Source of the DNA: Hyphomicrobiales bacterium
GTDB taxonomy: Bacteria; Pseudomonadota; Alphaproteobacteria; Rhizobiales; Rhizobiaceae
DNA: 64,000 bases
NCBI GenBank assembly: GCA_900472175.1
Contig: UCHD01000012.1
Span: 227,119-291,118, forward strand
Direction of reading: 5' to 3'
Shown: positions 42,515 to 52,006 of the stretch, in pieces
Numbering within the stretch: the first letter of the stretch is position 1
How the letters are laid out: each line of letters opens with the position of its first letter
Program-made: the position numbers and the translations under genes
Notes under the pieces: model-generated
The model's input: only the letters and a program-made list of their open reading frames with translations
The model's database searches: none
Told to the model about the DNA's origin: nothing

Positions 42515-43417
42515 TCAATACGCTTCCGGCACGTACATTTCCGCTGGCACCGGGTGGCGGGTGTAGTCGTCGTGGCGGACGCGTTCGGGCAAGACGAGGT
42601 CGGGTTTCGGAACGTCCTCATAGGGTATCTGCGCCAGAAGATGGGCGATGCAGTTGAGGCGGGCCTTTTTCTTGTCGACCGCCTGAACGACCCACCAGGG
42701 AGCTTCCTCGATATGGGTCTTTGCCAGCATCTCTTCCTTGGCCTTGGTGTAGTCTTCCCAATGGATGCGGCTTTCCATGTCCATCGGCGACAGCTTCCAC
42801 TGTTTCAGCGGATCGTGGATGCGCATCTGGAAACGGAATTCCTGCTCCTCGTTGGTGATCGAGAACCAGTATTTGATCAGAATGATGCCGGAGCGCACCA
42901 GCATGCGCTCGAATTCCGGAACGGTGCGGAAGAATTCGTCGAGCTCCTCCGGCGAGCAAAAACCCATGACACGCTCGACGCCGGCGCGATTATACCAGGA
43001 GCGATCGAACAGCACCATTTCGCCTGCCGTTGGCAGATGCGGCACATAGCGCTGGAAATACCATTGGTTCTTTTCGCGCTCGGTCGGCGCGGGCAGGGCG
43101 ACGACGCGGCAGACGCGGGGATTGAGCCGCTGGGTGACGCGCTTGATGGCGCCGCCCTTGCCGGCACTGTCGCGGCCTTCGAACAGCACGACGACCTTGA
43201 GCTTCTTGTACTGGACCCAATCCTGCAGGCGCACGAGTTCATGCTGCAGGCGGAACAGCTCGCGGAAATAGGTCTTGCGCTCGAGCGACGGCTCGGCAGG
43301 GCCGGACATGCCCTCGGTGACCAGCTCGTCGAGCCGGTCTTCCTCCATCTGCATTTCGAGTTCTTCGTCAAAACTGTCGGCAATTTCCGCCTTGATGCGG
43401 TCGAGTTGGTCGATCAT
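42515..43417 (-). CDS. ppk2: Polyphosphate kinase 2
   Basis: A 300-residue PPK2 that uses polyphosphate to phosphorylate nucleoside diphosphates. The Walker A motif is VVLFEGRDSAGKGGAIKRVTQRLNPRVCRVVALPAPTERE, Walker B is EMVLFDRSWYNRAGVERVMGFC, and a lid module contains the Arg-rich segment. The end PEERVRHDDYTRHPVPAEMYVPEAY is typical. ATG at 43417 starts a protein beginning MIDQLDRIKAEIADS. The in-frame extension further upstream overlaps the adjacent phosphodiesterase gene in another frame and has no family similarity. Confidence 0.95.
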   Translation of the reverse strand: MIDQLDRIKAEIADSFDEELEMQMEEDRLDELVTEGMSGPAEPSLERKTYFRELFRLQHELVRLQDWVQYKKLKVVVLFEGRDSAGKGGAIKRVTQRLNPRVCRVVALPAPTEREKNQWYFQRYVPHLPTAGEMVLFDRSWYNRAGVERVMGFCSPEELDEFFRTVPEFERMLVRSGIILIKYWFSITNEEQEFRFQMRIHDPLKQWKLSPMDMESRIHWEDYTKAKEEMLAKTHIEEAPWWVVQAVDKKKARLNCIAHLLAQIPYEDVPKPDLVLPERVRHDDYTRHPVPAEMYVPEAY

Positions 43418-43526
43418 TTGGTCAAATCCCCGTTGGTCGCAGGCACAGGAGCAGGGTTTGATGACAGGTATGTGACAGTGGGATTGTTCTCCCGGTTTGT
43501 CGGTTTGAAACGGCCGGCGGCTGTCG

Positions 43527-44522
43527 CTACCGGCTGCCGTTGCGAACCTCCTCGGCGATCGTCTCGATCTCGTTGGTCCAGATGCCGCCGGAATAGTTTT
43601 CCGGCAGGCGGGACAACAGTTCCGGTGTGTCCAGTCCGGTCGAAAAATCACCACCGGAATACGGCCCGAGCGCAAAGACCTGGCTGCCCGCGCCCTCCAA
43701 ACGATTGAGGAAACGGTCGGGCCAGCCCCAGAGCCAGGGGGCGATATTGATGGGTACCAGCACCATCGTATCGCGACAGGCATCCGGAATAATGCCGGTC
43801 CAGCCGATGCCGATGTATCGCAGCAAGCAGGTTTTCAACGAGCTGCGTGACATGGTGCGCATATCGGGCAGGGCGGATCGCACGGCGGCAACCGGCCTGT
43901 CGCCGCCATAGACCATCAAAGTTTTGCGGCGGTCCGCAGGAAGATCTGCCAGGACCACAGCCAGTTTTCTACCTTCTTCGGGGTCGTTGCTCTTGATGTT
44001 GATGAGCAGCTGCTTGCCCGGAAAGGTGGTGAGGACTTCGCCGAGCGTCGGCATCAGGCCAATGCCCTTGCCGCGGAAGGGGAAGGTCTTGCCGCCATCG
44101 GCGGTGTAGCCATAGCTGATGTCGAGCGCCTTCAGCTCGGCCATTGAATGATCGCGCGTGACGCCTTTGCCTTCCGTCCGGCAATCCACCGTCCAGTCGT
44201 GGAAGACGGCAAACTGGCCGTCCGTGGTCGGATGGACGTCAACCTCGACGACATCGGCACCGGCCGCGAAACCGGCGCGCATCGAGGCGATGGTGTTTTC
44301 GAGATAATCATGGGTTGGGGGCAGCATGCGGGAAGCAGTGCAGGTATCCTTGCCGACGCCGGCCGGATCGAATTGCTGGGCGATGCCGCGATGGGCAAGC
44401 AATGTTGGCACACCGGGCGGCCGCGTGGTGAACAGGCTGGTATTGTTGAGATAGGCAAACGCCGCCAAGAGCCCCAGAGCCGCGCCAGCCCAGCGCAGGC
44501 GCCGGTATTTTCGAATTCCCAT
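43527..44522 (-). CDS. Glycerophosphodiester phosphodiesterase family protein
   Basis: A 331-residue TIM-barrel phosphodiesterase anchored by an N-terminal hydrophobic helix (residues 12-28), so it probably acts on the periplasmic face. The catalytic segments are LLAHRGIAQQF (His-Arg), YLENTIASMRAGFAAGADVVEVDVHPTTDGQFAVFHDWTVDC (Glu-Asn and Glu-Asp metal ligands, second His) and LLINIKSND. GGAGG precedes the ATG. It would release glycerol phosphate or a similar product from glycerophosphodiesters. Next to ppk2 on the same strand, giving a phosphate-metabolism flavour. Confidence 0.9.
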   Translation of the reverse strand: MGIRKYRRLRWAGAALGLLAAFAYLNNTSLFTTRPPGVPTLLAHRGIAQQFDPAGVGKDTCTASRMLPPTHDYLENTIASMRAGFAAGADVVEVDVHPTTDGQFAVFHDWTVDCRTEGKGVTRDHSMAELKALDISYGYTADGGKTFPFRGKGIGLMPTLGEVLTTFPGKQLLINIKSNDPEEGRKLAVVLADLPADRRKTLMVYGGDRPVAAVRSALPDMRTMSRSSLKTCLLRYIGIGWTGIIPDACRDTMVLVPINIAPWLWGWPDRFLNRLEGAGSQVFALGPYSGGDFSTGLDTPELLSRLPENYSGGIWTNEIETIAEEVRNGSR

Positions 44523-44597
44523 CGTTTCCTCCGAATCGTCCCTGTGTCCGAGCTTGCCAACGGAATGGGTGAGAATGCGGCGGGTTGATGACATCCT

Positions 44598-45158
44598 TCA
44601 GGTTGTATGAGAAGCAAGCCGCAGGCGCATGCGGCCAAGGGAGCGTTCGAATATGGTTTCGTCGGCCATGGCGCGTGCCAGCACCAGGGCGCCCTGGATG
44701 CTGGCAATGGCGTCTTCGGCTAGCTGTCTGGCGTCACCGGCGGGGGTGCCGTTGCGCGTCAATGCGGCTTCCAGCGCGTTTGTCCAGCGCTCGAAATAGG
44801 ACCGGATCGGCTTTGCGAACCGGTCGCGGGTTTCATCCAGCGCAAACGCGCCGATCAGGCAGATGCGTTTGCCGGAGCGGAAGTACTCGTCCACCGCCGT
44901 CCACATCTGCGCGATCGCCGCACGCGGCTCTGCCGTTTCCAGAGGCTCGAAGATTTCGCGCGCGAACCAGGCATCGACGTGAGCGAGCACCTCGGCCGCC
45001 ATCTGTTCCTTTCCGCCCGGAAAGAAATGATAGAGGCTACCCTTGGACAAACGGGTGCGTGTGGTGATCGTGCTCATCGAGGCGCCTTCGTAGCCGCACT
45101 CGCGAAACACTTCGGCGACCAGCGCGATGGCATCGGTTTTTTCGAAAACGGTGCGCAT
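44598..45158 (-). CDS. TetR/AcrR-family regulator
   Basis: A 186-residue repressor. The helix-turn-helix is at about residues 18-60 (VAEVFRECGYEGASMSTITTRTRLSKGSLYHFFPGGKEQMAAEVL), followed by an all-helical ligand domain resembling the TetR_C (YxaF/LmrA) type. It begins six bases after the stop of the DUF1348 gene and so is the second gene of that unit. A palindrome upstream of DUF1348 is its likely operator, giving autoregulation. Confidence 0.92.
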   Translation of the reverse strand: MRTVFEKTDAIALVAEVFRECGYEGASMSTITTRTRLSKGSLYHFFPGGKEQMAAEVLAHVDAWFAREIFEPLETAEPRAAIAQMWTAVDEYFRSGKRICLIGAFALDETRDRFAKPIRSYFERWTNALEAALTRNGTPAGDARQLAEDAIASIQGALVLARAMADETIFERSLGRMRLRLASHTT

Positions 45159-45164
45159 GGCCGG

Positions 45165-45626
45165 TCAGAGGCCGAGATCGGACAGGCCGGGATGATCGTC
45201 CGGGCGCCGGCCAAGCGGCCAGTGGAATTTGCGGTCGCTTTCGGCAATCGGCAGGTCGTTGATCGAGGCGAAGCGGCGCTGCATCAGGCCATCGGCGGCA
45301 AAATCCCAGTTTTCGTTGCCATAACTGCGATACCACTGGCCGCTATCATCATGCCACTCATAGGCAAAGCGCACGGCGATCCGGTTTGCCTCGAAGGCCC
45401 AGATTTCCTTGATCAGGCGATATTCCAGTTCCCGCTGCCACTTTCGCGTCAGGAATTCGACGATCTGCGGACGGCCAACCGGGAACTCGGCGCGGTTCCG
45501 CCAGCGGCAATCCTCGGTATAGACTTTTGAGACGCGAACGGGGTCGCGGCTGTTCCAGCCGTCTTCGGCCATACGGACCTTGGCGATGGCGGTTTCATGC
45601 GTGAAAGGGGGTAGCAAGGCGGTCAT
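45165..45626 (-). CDS. DUF1348 family protein (NTF2-like)
   Basis: A 153-residue NTF2/SnoaL-like alpha-beta barrel protein. [71 protein letters not shown] is characteristic of DUF1348, and the end [20 protein letters not shown] is the family's conserved tail. AAGGAG precedes the start. It forms an operon with the TetR gene and is likely its regulatory target. Catalytic role unknown. Confidence 0.9.
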   Translation of the reverse strand: MTALLPPFTHETAIAKVRMAEDGWNSRDPVRVSKVYTEDCRWRNRAEFPVGRPQIVEFLTRKWQRELEYRLIKEIWAFEANRIAVRFAYEWHDDSGQWYRSYGNENWDFAADGLMQRRFASINDLPIAESDRKFHWPLGRRPDDHPGLSDLGL

Positions 45627-45658
45627 TGCGAGCTCCTTATGAAGCGATAGGTATCGTG

Positions 45659-45674
45659 TAGACCGATCGGTTTA
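45659..45674 (-). promoter_or_regulatory. TetR-type operator ahead of DUF1348 gene
   Basis: TAGACCGATCGGTTTA is palindromic at 14 of 16 bases. On the minus strand it falls between a TTGCGC -35-like box and TACACG 17 bases downstream, 33 bases before the DUF1348 start codon. This is where a TetR dimer would block transcription. Confidence 0.65.
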
Positions 45675-45864
45675 GTAGCGCAAGCCCTCTGCGTTGATCA
45701 GGGCCTGCGCCGCCAGAGGCGGTGGCCTACCAAACATCAGTGCCGGATGTCGCAAATGCGGCAGCGCGGCCATTGCACCCCGCCGCCAATTTCGCTAAGA
45801 GACCGGCGACTTGAGACGAGACGGGCGCGGGTTTGCGCGCAGCATTTTCGACCGGTAGAGGCAC

Positions 45865-47118
45865 ATGGCACGCATCGTGATGAAATTCGGCGGCACGTCC
45901 GTCGCGGATATGGATCGCATCAGGAATGTGGCCCGCCATGTAAAACGCGAGGTCGATGCCGGCCACGAGGTTGCGGTCGTCGTTTCGGCGATGTCCGGCA
46001 AGACCAACGAACTGGTTGCGTGGACGCGCGACGCCTCGCCGATGCATGATGCACGCGAGTATGACGCTGTCGTTGCCTCCGGCGAGCAGGTGACCTCCGG
46101 CCTCCTGGCGCTGGCGCTGCAAAACATCGGCATCAACGCCCGCTCCTGGCAGGGCTGGCAGATCCCGATCCGCACCGACAATGCGCATGGTGCGGCACGT
46201 ATTCTTGAAATCGACGGCTCTGAACTGATCCGCCGCTTTGGCGAGGGCCAGGTGGCCGTCATTGCCGGCTTCCAGGGGCTTGGGCCTGACAATAGGATTG
46301 CCACGCTCGGCCGCGGCGGGTCCGACACATCAGCGGTTGCAATCGCTGCTGCGGTCAAGGCCGACCGTTGCGATATCTATACCGATGTCGACGGCGTCTA
46401 CACCACCGACCCGCGCATCGAGCCGAAGGCCAAGCGCCTGAAGAAGATCGCGTTCGAGGAAATGCTGGAAATGGCGTCGCTCGGCGCCAAGGTCCTGCAG
46501 GTTCGCTCGGTCGAGCTTGCCATGGTATTCAAGGTTCGCACCTTCGTGCGCTCCAGTTTCGTAGACCCCGACGCGCCGGGCATGGGCGATTTTCTGAACC
46601 CGCCCGGTACGCTGATTTGTGATGAGGATGAGATTTTGGAACAGGAAGTCGTCACCGGCATCGCTTATGCCAAGGATGAAGCGCAGATCTCGCTGCGGCG
46701 CGTGGCCGACCGGCCCGGCGTTTCGGCGGCGATCTTCGGGCCTCTGGCCGAAGCCCATATCAATGTCGACATGATCGTCCAGAACATTTCCGAAGACGGT
46801 TCCAAGACCGACATGACGTTCACGGTGCCGTCGACCGACGTCGACAAGGCGCTCAAGGTTCTGAGCGACGCCAAGGCGCAGATCGGCTTTGACGTCATCC
46901 AGAACGAATCAGGCCTCGTCAAAGTCTCGGTTATCGGCATCGGCATGCGCAGCCATGCGGGCGTTGCGGCGTCCGCTTTCCGCGCACTTGCTGAAAAAGG
47001 CATCAACATCAAGGCAATCACCACCTCGGAAATCAAGATTTCCATCCTGATCGACGGTGCTTATGCCGAATTGGCCGTTCGCACTTTGCATTCCGTCTAC
47101 GGTCTGGATAAGAGTTAA
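45865..47118 (+). CDS. lysC: Aspartate kinase
   Basis: A 417-residue aspartokinase, first step of lysine, threonine and methionine synthesis. The N-terminal signature is MARIVMKFGGTSVADMDRI; GRGGSDTSAVAIAAAVKADRCDIYTDVDGVYTTDPR is the catalytic nucleotide/aspartate segment, and two ACT domains follow (TGIAYAKDEAQISLRRVADRPGVSAAIFGPL and VSVIGIGMRSHAGVAASAFRALAEKGINIKAITTSEIKISILID) for feedback inhibition. It is the single-chain alpha/beta type. It lies upstream of ptsP and downstream of the DUF1348/TetR unit on the other strand. Confidence 0.99.
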   Translation: MARIVMKFGGTSVADMDRIRNVARHVKREVDAGHEVAVVVSAMSGKTNELVAWTRDASPMHDAREYDAVVASGEQVTSGLLALALQNIGINARSWQGWQIPIRTDNAHGAARILEIDGSELIRRFGEGQVAVIAGFQGLGPDNRIATLGRGGSDTSAVAIAAAVKADRCDIYTDVDGVYTTDPRIEPKAKRLKKIAFEEMLEMASLGAKVLQVRSVELAMVFKVRTFVRSSFVDPDAPGMGDFLNPPGTLICDEDEILEQEVVTGIAYAKDEAQISLRRVADRPGVSAAIFGPLAEAHINVDMIVQNISEDGSKTDMTFTVPSTDVDKALKVLSDAKAQIGFDVIQNESGLVKVSVIGIGMRSHAGVAASAFRALAEKGINIKAITTSEIKISILIDGAYAELAVRTLHSVYGLDKS

Positions 47119-47208
47119 AGCAGGCGGCGGTCACGGCGTTTTCGCTTCTATAAGCGGGAACAAATTACCGCTTGCAGTTGTTGACTTTTATTCGGGAGAC
47201 GTTGCGCG

Positions 47209-49476
47209 ATGAGAGACCTCTCTGCGGGTCCACGCGTCCTCCTCAAGCGGTTGCGCGAACTGATGGCGGAACCACTCGAGCCGCAGGATCGCCTTGACCA
47301 GATTGTTCGCCAGATTGCGCAGAACATGGTCGCAGAAGTGTGTTCGGTCTATGTGCTGCGCTCCGATGGCGTCCTCGAACTCTATGCCACCGAAGGTCTG
47401 AACAAGGGCGCCGTGCATCTGGCGCAATTGCAGATGGGGCAGGGCCTTGTCGGCACCATTGCTGCCTCCGCACGTCCGCTCAATCTTTCTGACGCACAGG
47501 CGCATCCGGCCTTCACCTACCTGCCGGAGACCGGCGAGGAAATCTATCATTCCTTCCTTGGCGTGCCGATCCTGCGCACCGGCCGCTCGCTCGGCGTTCT
47601 CGTCGTGCAGAACAAGGCCAGCCGCACCTATCGCGACGACGAGGTCGAAGCGATGGAAACGACGGCGATGGTGCTGGCCGAAATGGTCGCCACCGGCGAA
47701 TTGAAGAAGATCACCCGGCCCGGCCTGGAACTCGATCTTTCACGGCCGGTGACGATCGAGGGCTCGAGCTTCAACGATGGCATCGGTCTTGGCTACGTCG
47801 TGCTGCATGAGCCGCGCATTGTCGTCACCAATCTGCTCAACGACGATACCGACCATGAACTCGGACGGCTGGCCGAAGCGCTGGGGTCGCTACGCATCTC
47901 GATCGACGACATGCTGTCGCGCCGTGACGTTTCGATGGAAGGCGAGCACCGCGCCGTTCTGGAAGCCTACCGGATGTTTGCGCATGATCGCGGCTGGGTC
48001 AGGAAGCTCGAAGAGGCGATCCGCAACGGGTTGACGGCGGAAGCAGCGGTCGAGCGGGTGCAGAGCGAGACCAAGGCGCGGATGATCCGGCTGACGGATC
48101 CGTACTTGCGCGAGCGCATGCACGATTTCGACGATCTGGCCAACCGGCTGCTCAGGCAGTTGACAGGCTATGGCGCCAAGATGTCGGCGACCGATTTTCC
48201 GAACGATGCGATCGTTGTGGCGCGTGCGATGGGTGCTGCCGAACTGCTCGACTATCCGCGTGAAAACGTGCGGGGTCTTGTGCTGGAAGACGGCGCGGTG
48301 ACCAGCCATGTGGTCATCGTTGCACGAGCCATGGGCATTCCCGTGGTTGGCCAGGCGGCAGGCGTCGTGGCGCTGGCGGAAAATGGCGATGCGATCATCG
48401 TCGATGGTGACGATGCCCAGCTGCATTTGCGGCCGATGGCCGATCTGCAGCGGGCCTATGAAGAAAAAGTCCGGCTGCGGGCCCGCCGCCAGGAACAATA
48501 CCGGGCCTTGCGCGATGTCGCGCCGGTGACCCGCGACGGCAAGCATATCAAACTGCAGATGAATGCCGGCCTTCTGGTCGACTTGCCGCAGCTATCGGAA
48601 TCGGGCGCCGAAGGGATCGGCCTGTTCCGCACCGAGCTGCAGTTCATGATCGCCTCGACCATGCCGAAGATGGAAGAGCAGGAGCTGTTCTACCGCAACG
48701 TCATGAAGCAGGCGGCCGGCAAGCCCGTGACCTTCCGTACGCTCGATATCGGCGGCGACAAGGTGGTGCCCTATTTCCGTGCGGCGGAAGAGGAAAACCC
48801 GGCGCTTGGCTGGCGGGCGATCCGCCTGTCGCTCGACCGGCCCGGCCTGTTGCGCACGCAGCTGCGCGCCATGCTGCGCGCTTCGGCAAGCCAGGAACTG
48901 CGCATCATGCTGCCGATGGTGACGGAAGTATCGGAGCTGCGCACGGTGCGCGAGCTGCTGCAGAAGGAAATCCAGCGGCAATCGAAGATCGGCGAACAAT
49001 TGCCGCGCAAGCTGCAGTTCGGCGCCATGCTGGAAGTTCCGGCGCTGCTCTGGCAGCTGGACGAGCTGATGGACGAGGTCGATTTCGTTTCGGTGGGCTC
49101 CAATGACCTGTTCCAGTTCTCGATGGCGGTCGATCGCGGTAATGCGCGGGTGTCCGACCGTTTCGACGTACTCGGCCGGCCGTTCCTGCGGATCCTGCGC
49201 GACATCGTCCGGGCGGGCGACCGCAACGAGACTTCGGTGACGCTGTGCGGCGAGATGGCGAGCAAGCCGCTGTCGGCGATGGCGCTGCTCGGTATCGGCT
49301 ACCGCTCCGTCTCGATGTCACCGACGGCCGTCGGCCCGGTCAAGGCCATGCTCCTGGCGCTCGATATCGACAAGCTATCGGCCATGCTGCACGCGGCACT
49401 GGACGACAAGCGCAGCCAGACATCGGTGCGCGAGATGCTGGTGGCGTTTGCGGCGGAGACCGGGGTGCCGTTGTAG
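47209..49476 (+). CDS. ptsP: PEP-protein phosphotransferase EI-Ntr
   Basis: A 755-residue enzyme I of the nitrogen phosphotransferase system. An N-terminal GAF domain (about residues 20-160) can bind glutamine or a similar ligand. Next come the EI domains: the phospho-His segment DGAVTSHVVIVARAMGIPVVG near residue 365, and the PEP-binding barrel with LFRTELQFMIAS, TFRTLDIGGDK, GAMLEVPALLW, SVGSNDLFQFSMAVDR and VTLCGEMASKP. It phosphorylates NPr/EIIA-Ntr and so links nitrogen status to potassium, carbon storage and other processes. Its position after lysC is usual in rhizobia. Confidence 0.98.
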   Translation: MRDLSAGPRVLLKRLRELMAEPLEPQDRLDQIVRQIAQNMVAEVCSVYVLRSDGVLELYATEGLNKGAVHLAQLQMGQGLVGTIAASARPLNLSDAQAHPAFTYLPETGEEIYHSFLGVPILRTGRSLGVLVVQNKASRTYRDDEVEAMETTAMVLAEMVATGELKKITRPGLELDLSRPVTIEGSSFNDGIGLGYVVLHEPRIVVTNLLNDDTDHELGRLAEALGSLRISIDDMLSRRDVSMEGEHRAVLEAYRMFAHDRGWVRKLEEAIRNGLTAEAAVERVQSETKARMIRLTDPYLRERMHDFDDLANRLLRQLTGYGAKMSATDFPNDAIVVARAMGAAELLDYPRENVRGLVLEDGAVTSHVVIVARAMGIPVVGQAAGVVALAENGDAIIVDGDDAQLHLRPMADLQRAYEEKVRLRARRQEQYRALRDVAPVTRDGKHIKLQMNAGLLVDLPQLSESGAEGIGLFRTELQFMIASTMPKMEEQELFYRNVMKQAAGKPVTFRTLDIGGDKVVPYFRAAEEENPALGWRAIRLSLDRPGLLRTQLRAMLRASASQELRIMLPMVTEVSELRTVRELLQKEIQRQSKIGEQLPRKLQFGAMLEVPALLWQLDELMDEVDFVSVGSNDLFQFSMAVDRGNARVSDRFDVLGRPFLRILRDIVRAGDRNETSVTLCGEMASKPLSAMALLGIGYRSVSMSPTAVGPVKAMLLALDIDKLSAMLHAALDDKRSQTSVREMLVAFAAETGVPL

Positions 49477-49497
49477 CTTGCGGGATTGCCGGGGGTA

Positions 49498-49640
49498 GCC
49501 CCCTCTGTCGGCGAGGCCGACATCTCCCCCACAAGGGGGGAGATTGGCCGCTGGCGTTGTGCCTTCCTTACCTGGATGTCATAGGGAAAAGAATGATCTC
49601 CCTCCTTGTGGGGGAGATGTCACGAAGTGACAGAGGGGGG
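49498..49640. repeat. Rhizobial long palindromic intergenic repeat
   Basis: A 143-base element with inverted arms: ccccctctgtcgg... with ...cgacatctcccccacaagg on the left, and atctccctccttgtggggg through gtcacgaagtgacagagggg on the right. Each arm contains its own small palindrome (gtcggcgaggccgac, tgtcacgaagtgaca). Such units are spread through rhizobial genomes; it ends about 70 bases before prfA and may shape the ptsP transcript end. Confidence 0.85.
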
Positions 49641-49708
49641 TAAACTCTCCTCAAACACAATTGGATCGGACGGGCGCGCGTTTCGCAGCTGGTCCCACGG
49701 AGTACACA

Positions 49709-50791
49709 TTGGCTACCTTACCTGTTGAAAAGATGCGCGAGCTGGAGCGCCGGTTTTCCGAGATCGAGGCGCGCATGGCCGAAGGGCCGGCGGCGGATGT
49801 TTATGTGAAGCTGGCGTCGGAATATTCCGAACTGCAGCCGGTTGTGACGAAGATCCGGCTTTATGAAAAGGCGCAGGCCGAGCTTGCCGACGTCAACACG
49901 CTGCTGACCGCCAAGGATACCGATCGCGAGATGCGCGATCTCGCCGAAATGGAAAAGCCTGAGATCGAGGAGCGGATCGAAAAGCTCGAGCAGGAAATGC
50001 AGATCCTTCTCCTGCCGAAGGATGCGGCCGACGAGAAGAGCGCTATCCTGGAAATCCGCGCAGGCACCGGCGGCTCCGAAGCAGCCCTTTTTGCCGGCGA
50101 CCTCTTCCGCATGTACGAGCGCTATGCGGCGGGCAAGGGCTGGAAGGTCGAGGTGCTTTCGGCCAGCGAAGGCGATGCGGGCGGCTACAAGGAAATCATC
50201 GCGACCGTGACCGGGCGCGGGGTGTTTTCCAAGCTGAAGTTCGAATCCGGCGTGCACCGGGTTCAGCGCGTTCCCGATACCGAAACGCAGGGGCGTATCC
50301 ACACCTCGGCGGCGACCGTCGCCGTTTTGCCGGAGGCCGAGGATATCGATATCGAAATCCGCAACGAAGACATCCGCATCGACACGATGCGCTCGTCGGG
50401 TGCCGGTGGACAGCACGTCAACACGACGGACTCGGCCGTTCGCATCACCCATCTGCCCTCCGGCATCGTCGTCACGTCGTCTGAAAAATCGCAGCACCAG
50501 AACCGCGCCAAGGCGATGCAGGTTTTGCGGTCGCGGCTCTATGATATGGAGCGCCAGAAGGCCGACAGCGAGCGGTCCGCCTCGCGCAAAAGTCAGGTCG
50601 GGTCGGGTGACCGTTCGGAACGTATCCGCACCTACAATTTCCCGCAGGGGCGCGTCACCGATCACCGGATCAACCTGACGCTCTACAAGATCGACCGGAT
50701 GATGATGGGCGAGATCGATGAAGTGGTCGATGCGCTGCTCGCCGACTACCAGGCAGATCAGCTGGCGCAGCTGGGCGAGGTCAAGGGATGA
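49709..50791 (+). CDS. prfA: Peptide chain release factor 1
   Basis: A 360-residue RF1 that reads UAA and UAG. The catalytic GGQ is in [24 protein letters not shown]. The codon-recognition tripeptide region reads [20 protein letters not shown], so the P-x-T anticodon motif is PDT. The start is the TTG at 49709: GGAG lies six bases before it, and the peptide ([15 protein letters not shown]) then aligns with the usual RF1 start; an ATG at 49730 is the alternative. The stop overlaps the prmC ATG by four bases, as in most bacteria. Confidence 0.98.
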   Translation: MATLPVEKMRELERRFSEIEARMAEGPAADVYVKLASEYSELQPVVTKIRLYEKAQAELADVNTLLTAKDTDREMRDLAEMEKPEIEERIEKLEQEMQILLLPKDAADEKSAILEIRAGTGGSEAALFAGDLFRMYERYAAGKGWKVEVLSASEGDAGGYKEIIATVTGRGVFSKLKFESGVHRVQRVPDTETQGRIHTSAATVAVLPEAEDIDIEIRNEDIRIDTMRSSGAGGQHVNTTDSAVRITHLPSGIVVTSSEKSQHQNRAKAMQVLRSRLYDMERQKADSERSASRKSQVGSGDRSERIRTYNFPQGRVTDHRINLTLYKIDRMMMGEIDEVVDALLADYQADQLAQLGEVKG

Positions 50792-51651
50792 CCGATACTC
50801 TCGATAGCCTGTTCGCCGAGGCCCGGGCTGCATTTCTGAAGGCCCATATCGGCGAGGCGGCGCTTGATGCGCGGGTGCTGATTTCCGGTCTGCTCGACCT
50901 GCCGGCCGTGGCGTTCATGACGCGCGGTGGCGAGATCGTTTCGCAAAAGGATGCCGAGCGTATTCGCGATGCGATTGCGCGGCGGGCGGCGCATGAGCCG
51001 GTGCACCGTATTCTCGGGCAACGTGAATTCTACGGGCTGGTACTTGGCATGTCGCAAGACACGCTGGAGCCGCGGCCGGATTCCGAGATGATCGTCGAGG
51101 GTCTTATTCCCTTTGCGCAGAAATTCGTGGCGCAGAAAGGTTCGTGCTACCTGATCGATCTTGGTACCGGTACGGGGGCGATCTGCCTAGCGTTGCTCAG
51201 CGCCGTACCGGAGGCAACCGGGATCGGGTCCGACCTGTCGGCAGGCGCCGTCGAGATGGCCAAGGCTAATGCTGAGCGCAATGGCCTCAGTGACCGTTTC
51301 GCCGGCGTGGAAAGCGACTGGTTTGCCGGGATCGCCGGAAAATTCGACATCATCGTGTCAAATCCGCCCTATATACGCACAAGCGTGGTTGCATCGCTGG
51401 CGCCTGAAGTGCGCGATCATGACCCGGCGCTGGCGCTCGATGGTGGCGCTGATGGTCTGGACGCCTATCGCACCATCGCTGAACATGCCGCGCGCCATCT
51501 GGCAGAGGATGGCATTGTCGGTGTCGAGATCGGTTATGATCAATTGCAGGTGGTTGGACAGCTTTTCGAAGATCAGGGCTTCCGGGTGATTGACCGGGTG
51601 AAGGATCTCGGCGGAAATGACCGCGCCATCCTGTTCGCCTTTGGCCGCTAA
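50788..51651 (+). CDS. prmC: Release factor glutamine methyltransferase
   Basis: A 287-residue methyltransferase that modifies the GGQ glutamine of release factors. The N-terminal helical domain contains [34 protein letters not shown], followed by the SAM motif [15 protein letters not shown] and the catalytic SNPPYI, then [17 protein letters not shown]. Start codon ATG overlaps the prfA stop (ATGA), so the enzyme is translated with its substrate. Complete and typical length. Confidence 0.98.
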   Translation: MTDTLDSLFAEARAAFLKAHIGEAALDARVLISGLLDLPAVAFMTRGGEIVSQKDAERIRDAIARRAAHEPVHRILGQREFYGLVLGMSQDTLEPRPDSEMIVEGLIPFAQKFVAQKGSCYLIDLGTGTGAICLALLSAVPEATGIGSDLSAGAVEMAKANAERNGLSDRFAGVESDWFAGIAGKFDIIVSNPPYIRTSVVASLAPEVRDHDPALALDGGADGLDAYRTIAEHAARHLAEDGIVGVEIGYDQLQVVGQLFEDQGFRVIDRVKDLGGNDRAILFAFGR

Positions 51652-52006
51652 CCCTTGTAAACCAGCCGATTTTGCAATGTTCTTTTTCGAAACCGTGAAG
51701 AAAAGGCTTGGAATCACACGGGAAGCGGGCTAGGTTCCTCTCACGCACTGGGCAGAAGGTCAAAGATCAGAGATTCGTTCCGGTCAGACCTTGCCGCAGG
51801 GATTACTCTCAAAAAAGAGTTTCTAAGGTTCGACAGTGCCTGGTGCGGGTACCTGTTAATTTGACTTTAACCAGCGACGGTTCCGTCAAGAGGCGGTTGG
51901 GTCGCGGCGCGTGTCTGCTTGATGCGGAATCCGTTGAGACGGAATTCCTGGCAAGCCGCGACGCCACAAGATCATCAATATCAAAGAGAATCCAGGTGAG
52001 TGAACG
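51652..52006. other. Non-coding region before DUF4167 gene
   Basis: No gene is supported in these 355 bases. A possible promoter is TTGGAA (51708-51713), 17 bases, TAGGTT (51731-51736). A small hairpin actct / agagt with an A-rich loop lies near 51804-51823, and a second TTGACT-like box near 51860. The long leader may be regulatory. Confidence 0.4.

Noticed and set aside
43418..43783. An N-terminal extension of PPK2
   Set aside because: The added residues read as an out-of-frame copy of the phosphodiesterase gene's end and intergenic DNA; PPK2 proteins start at the chosen position.
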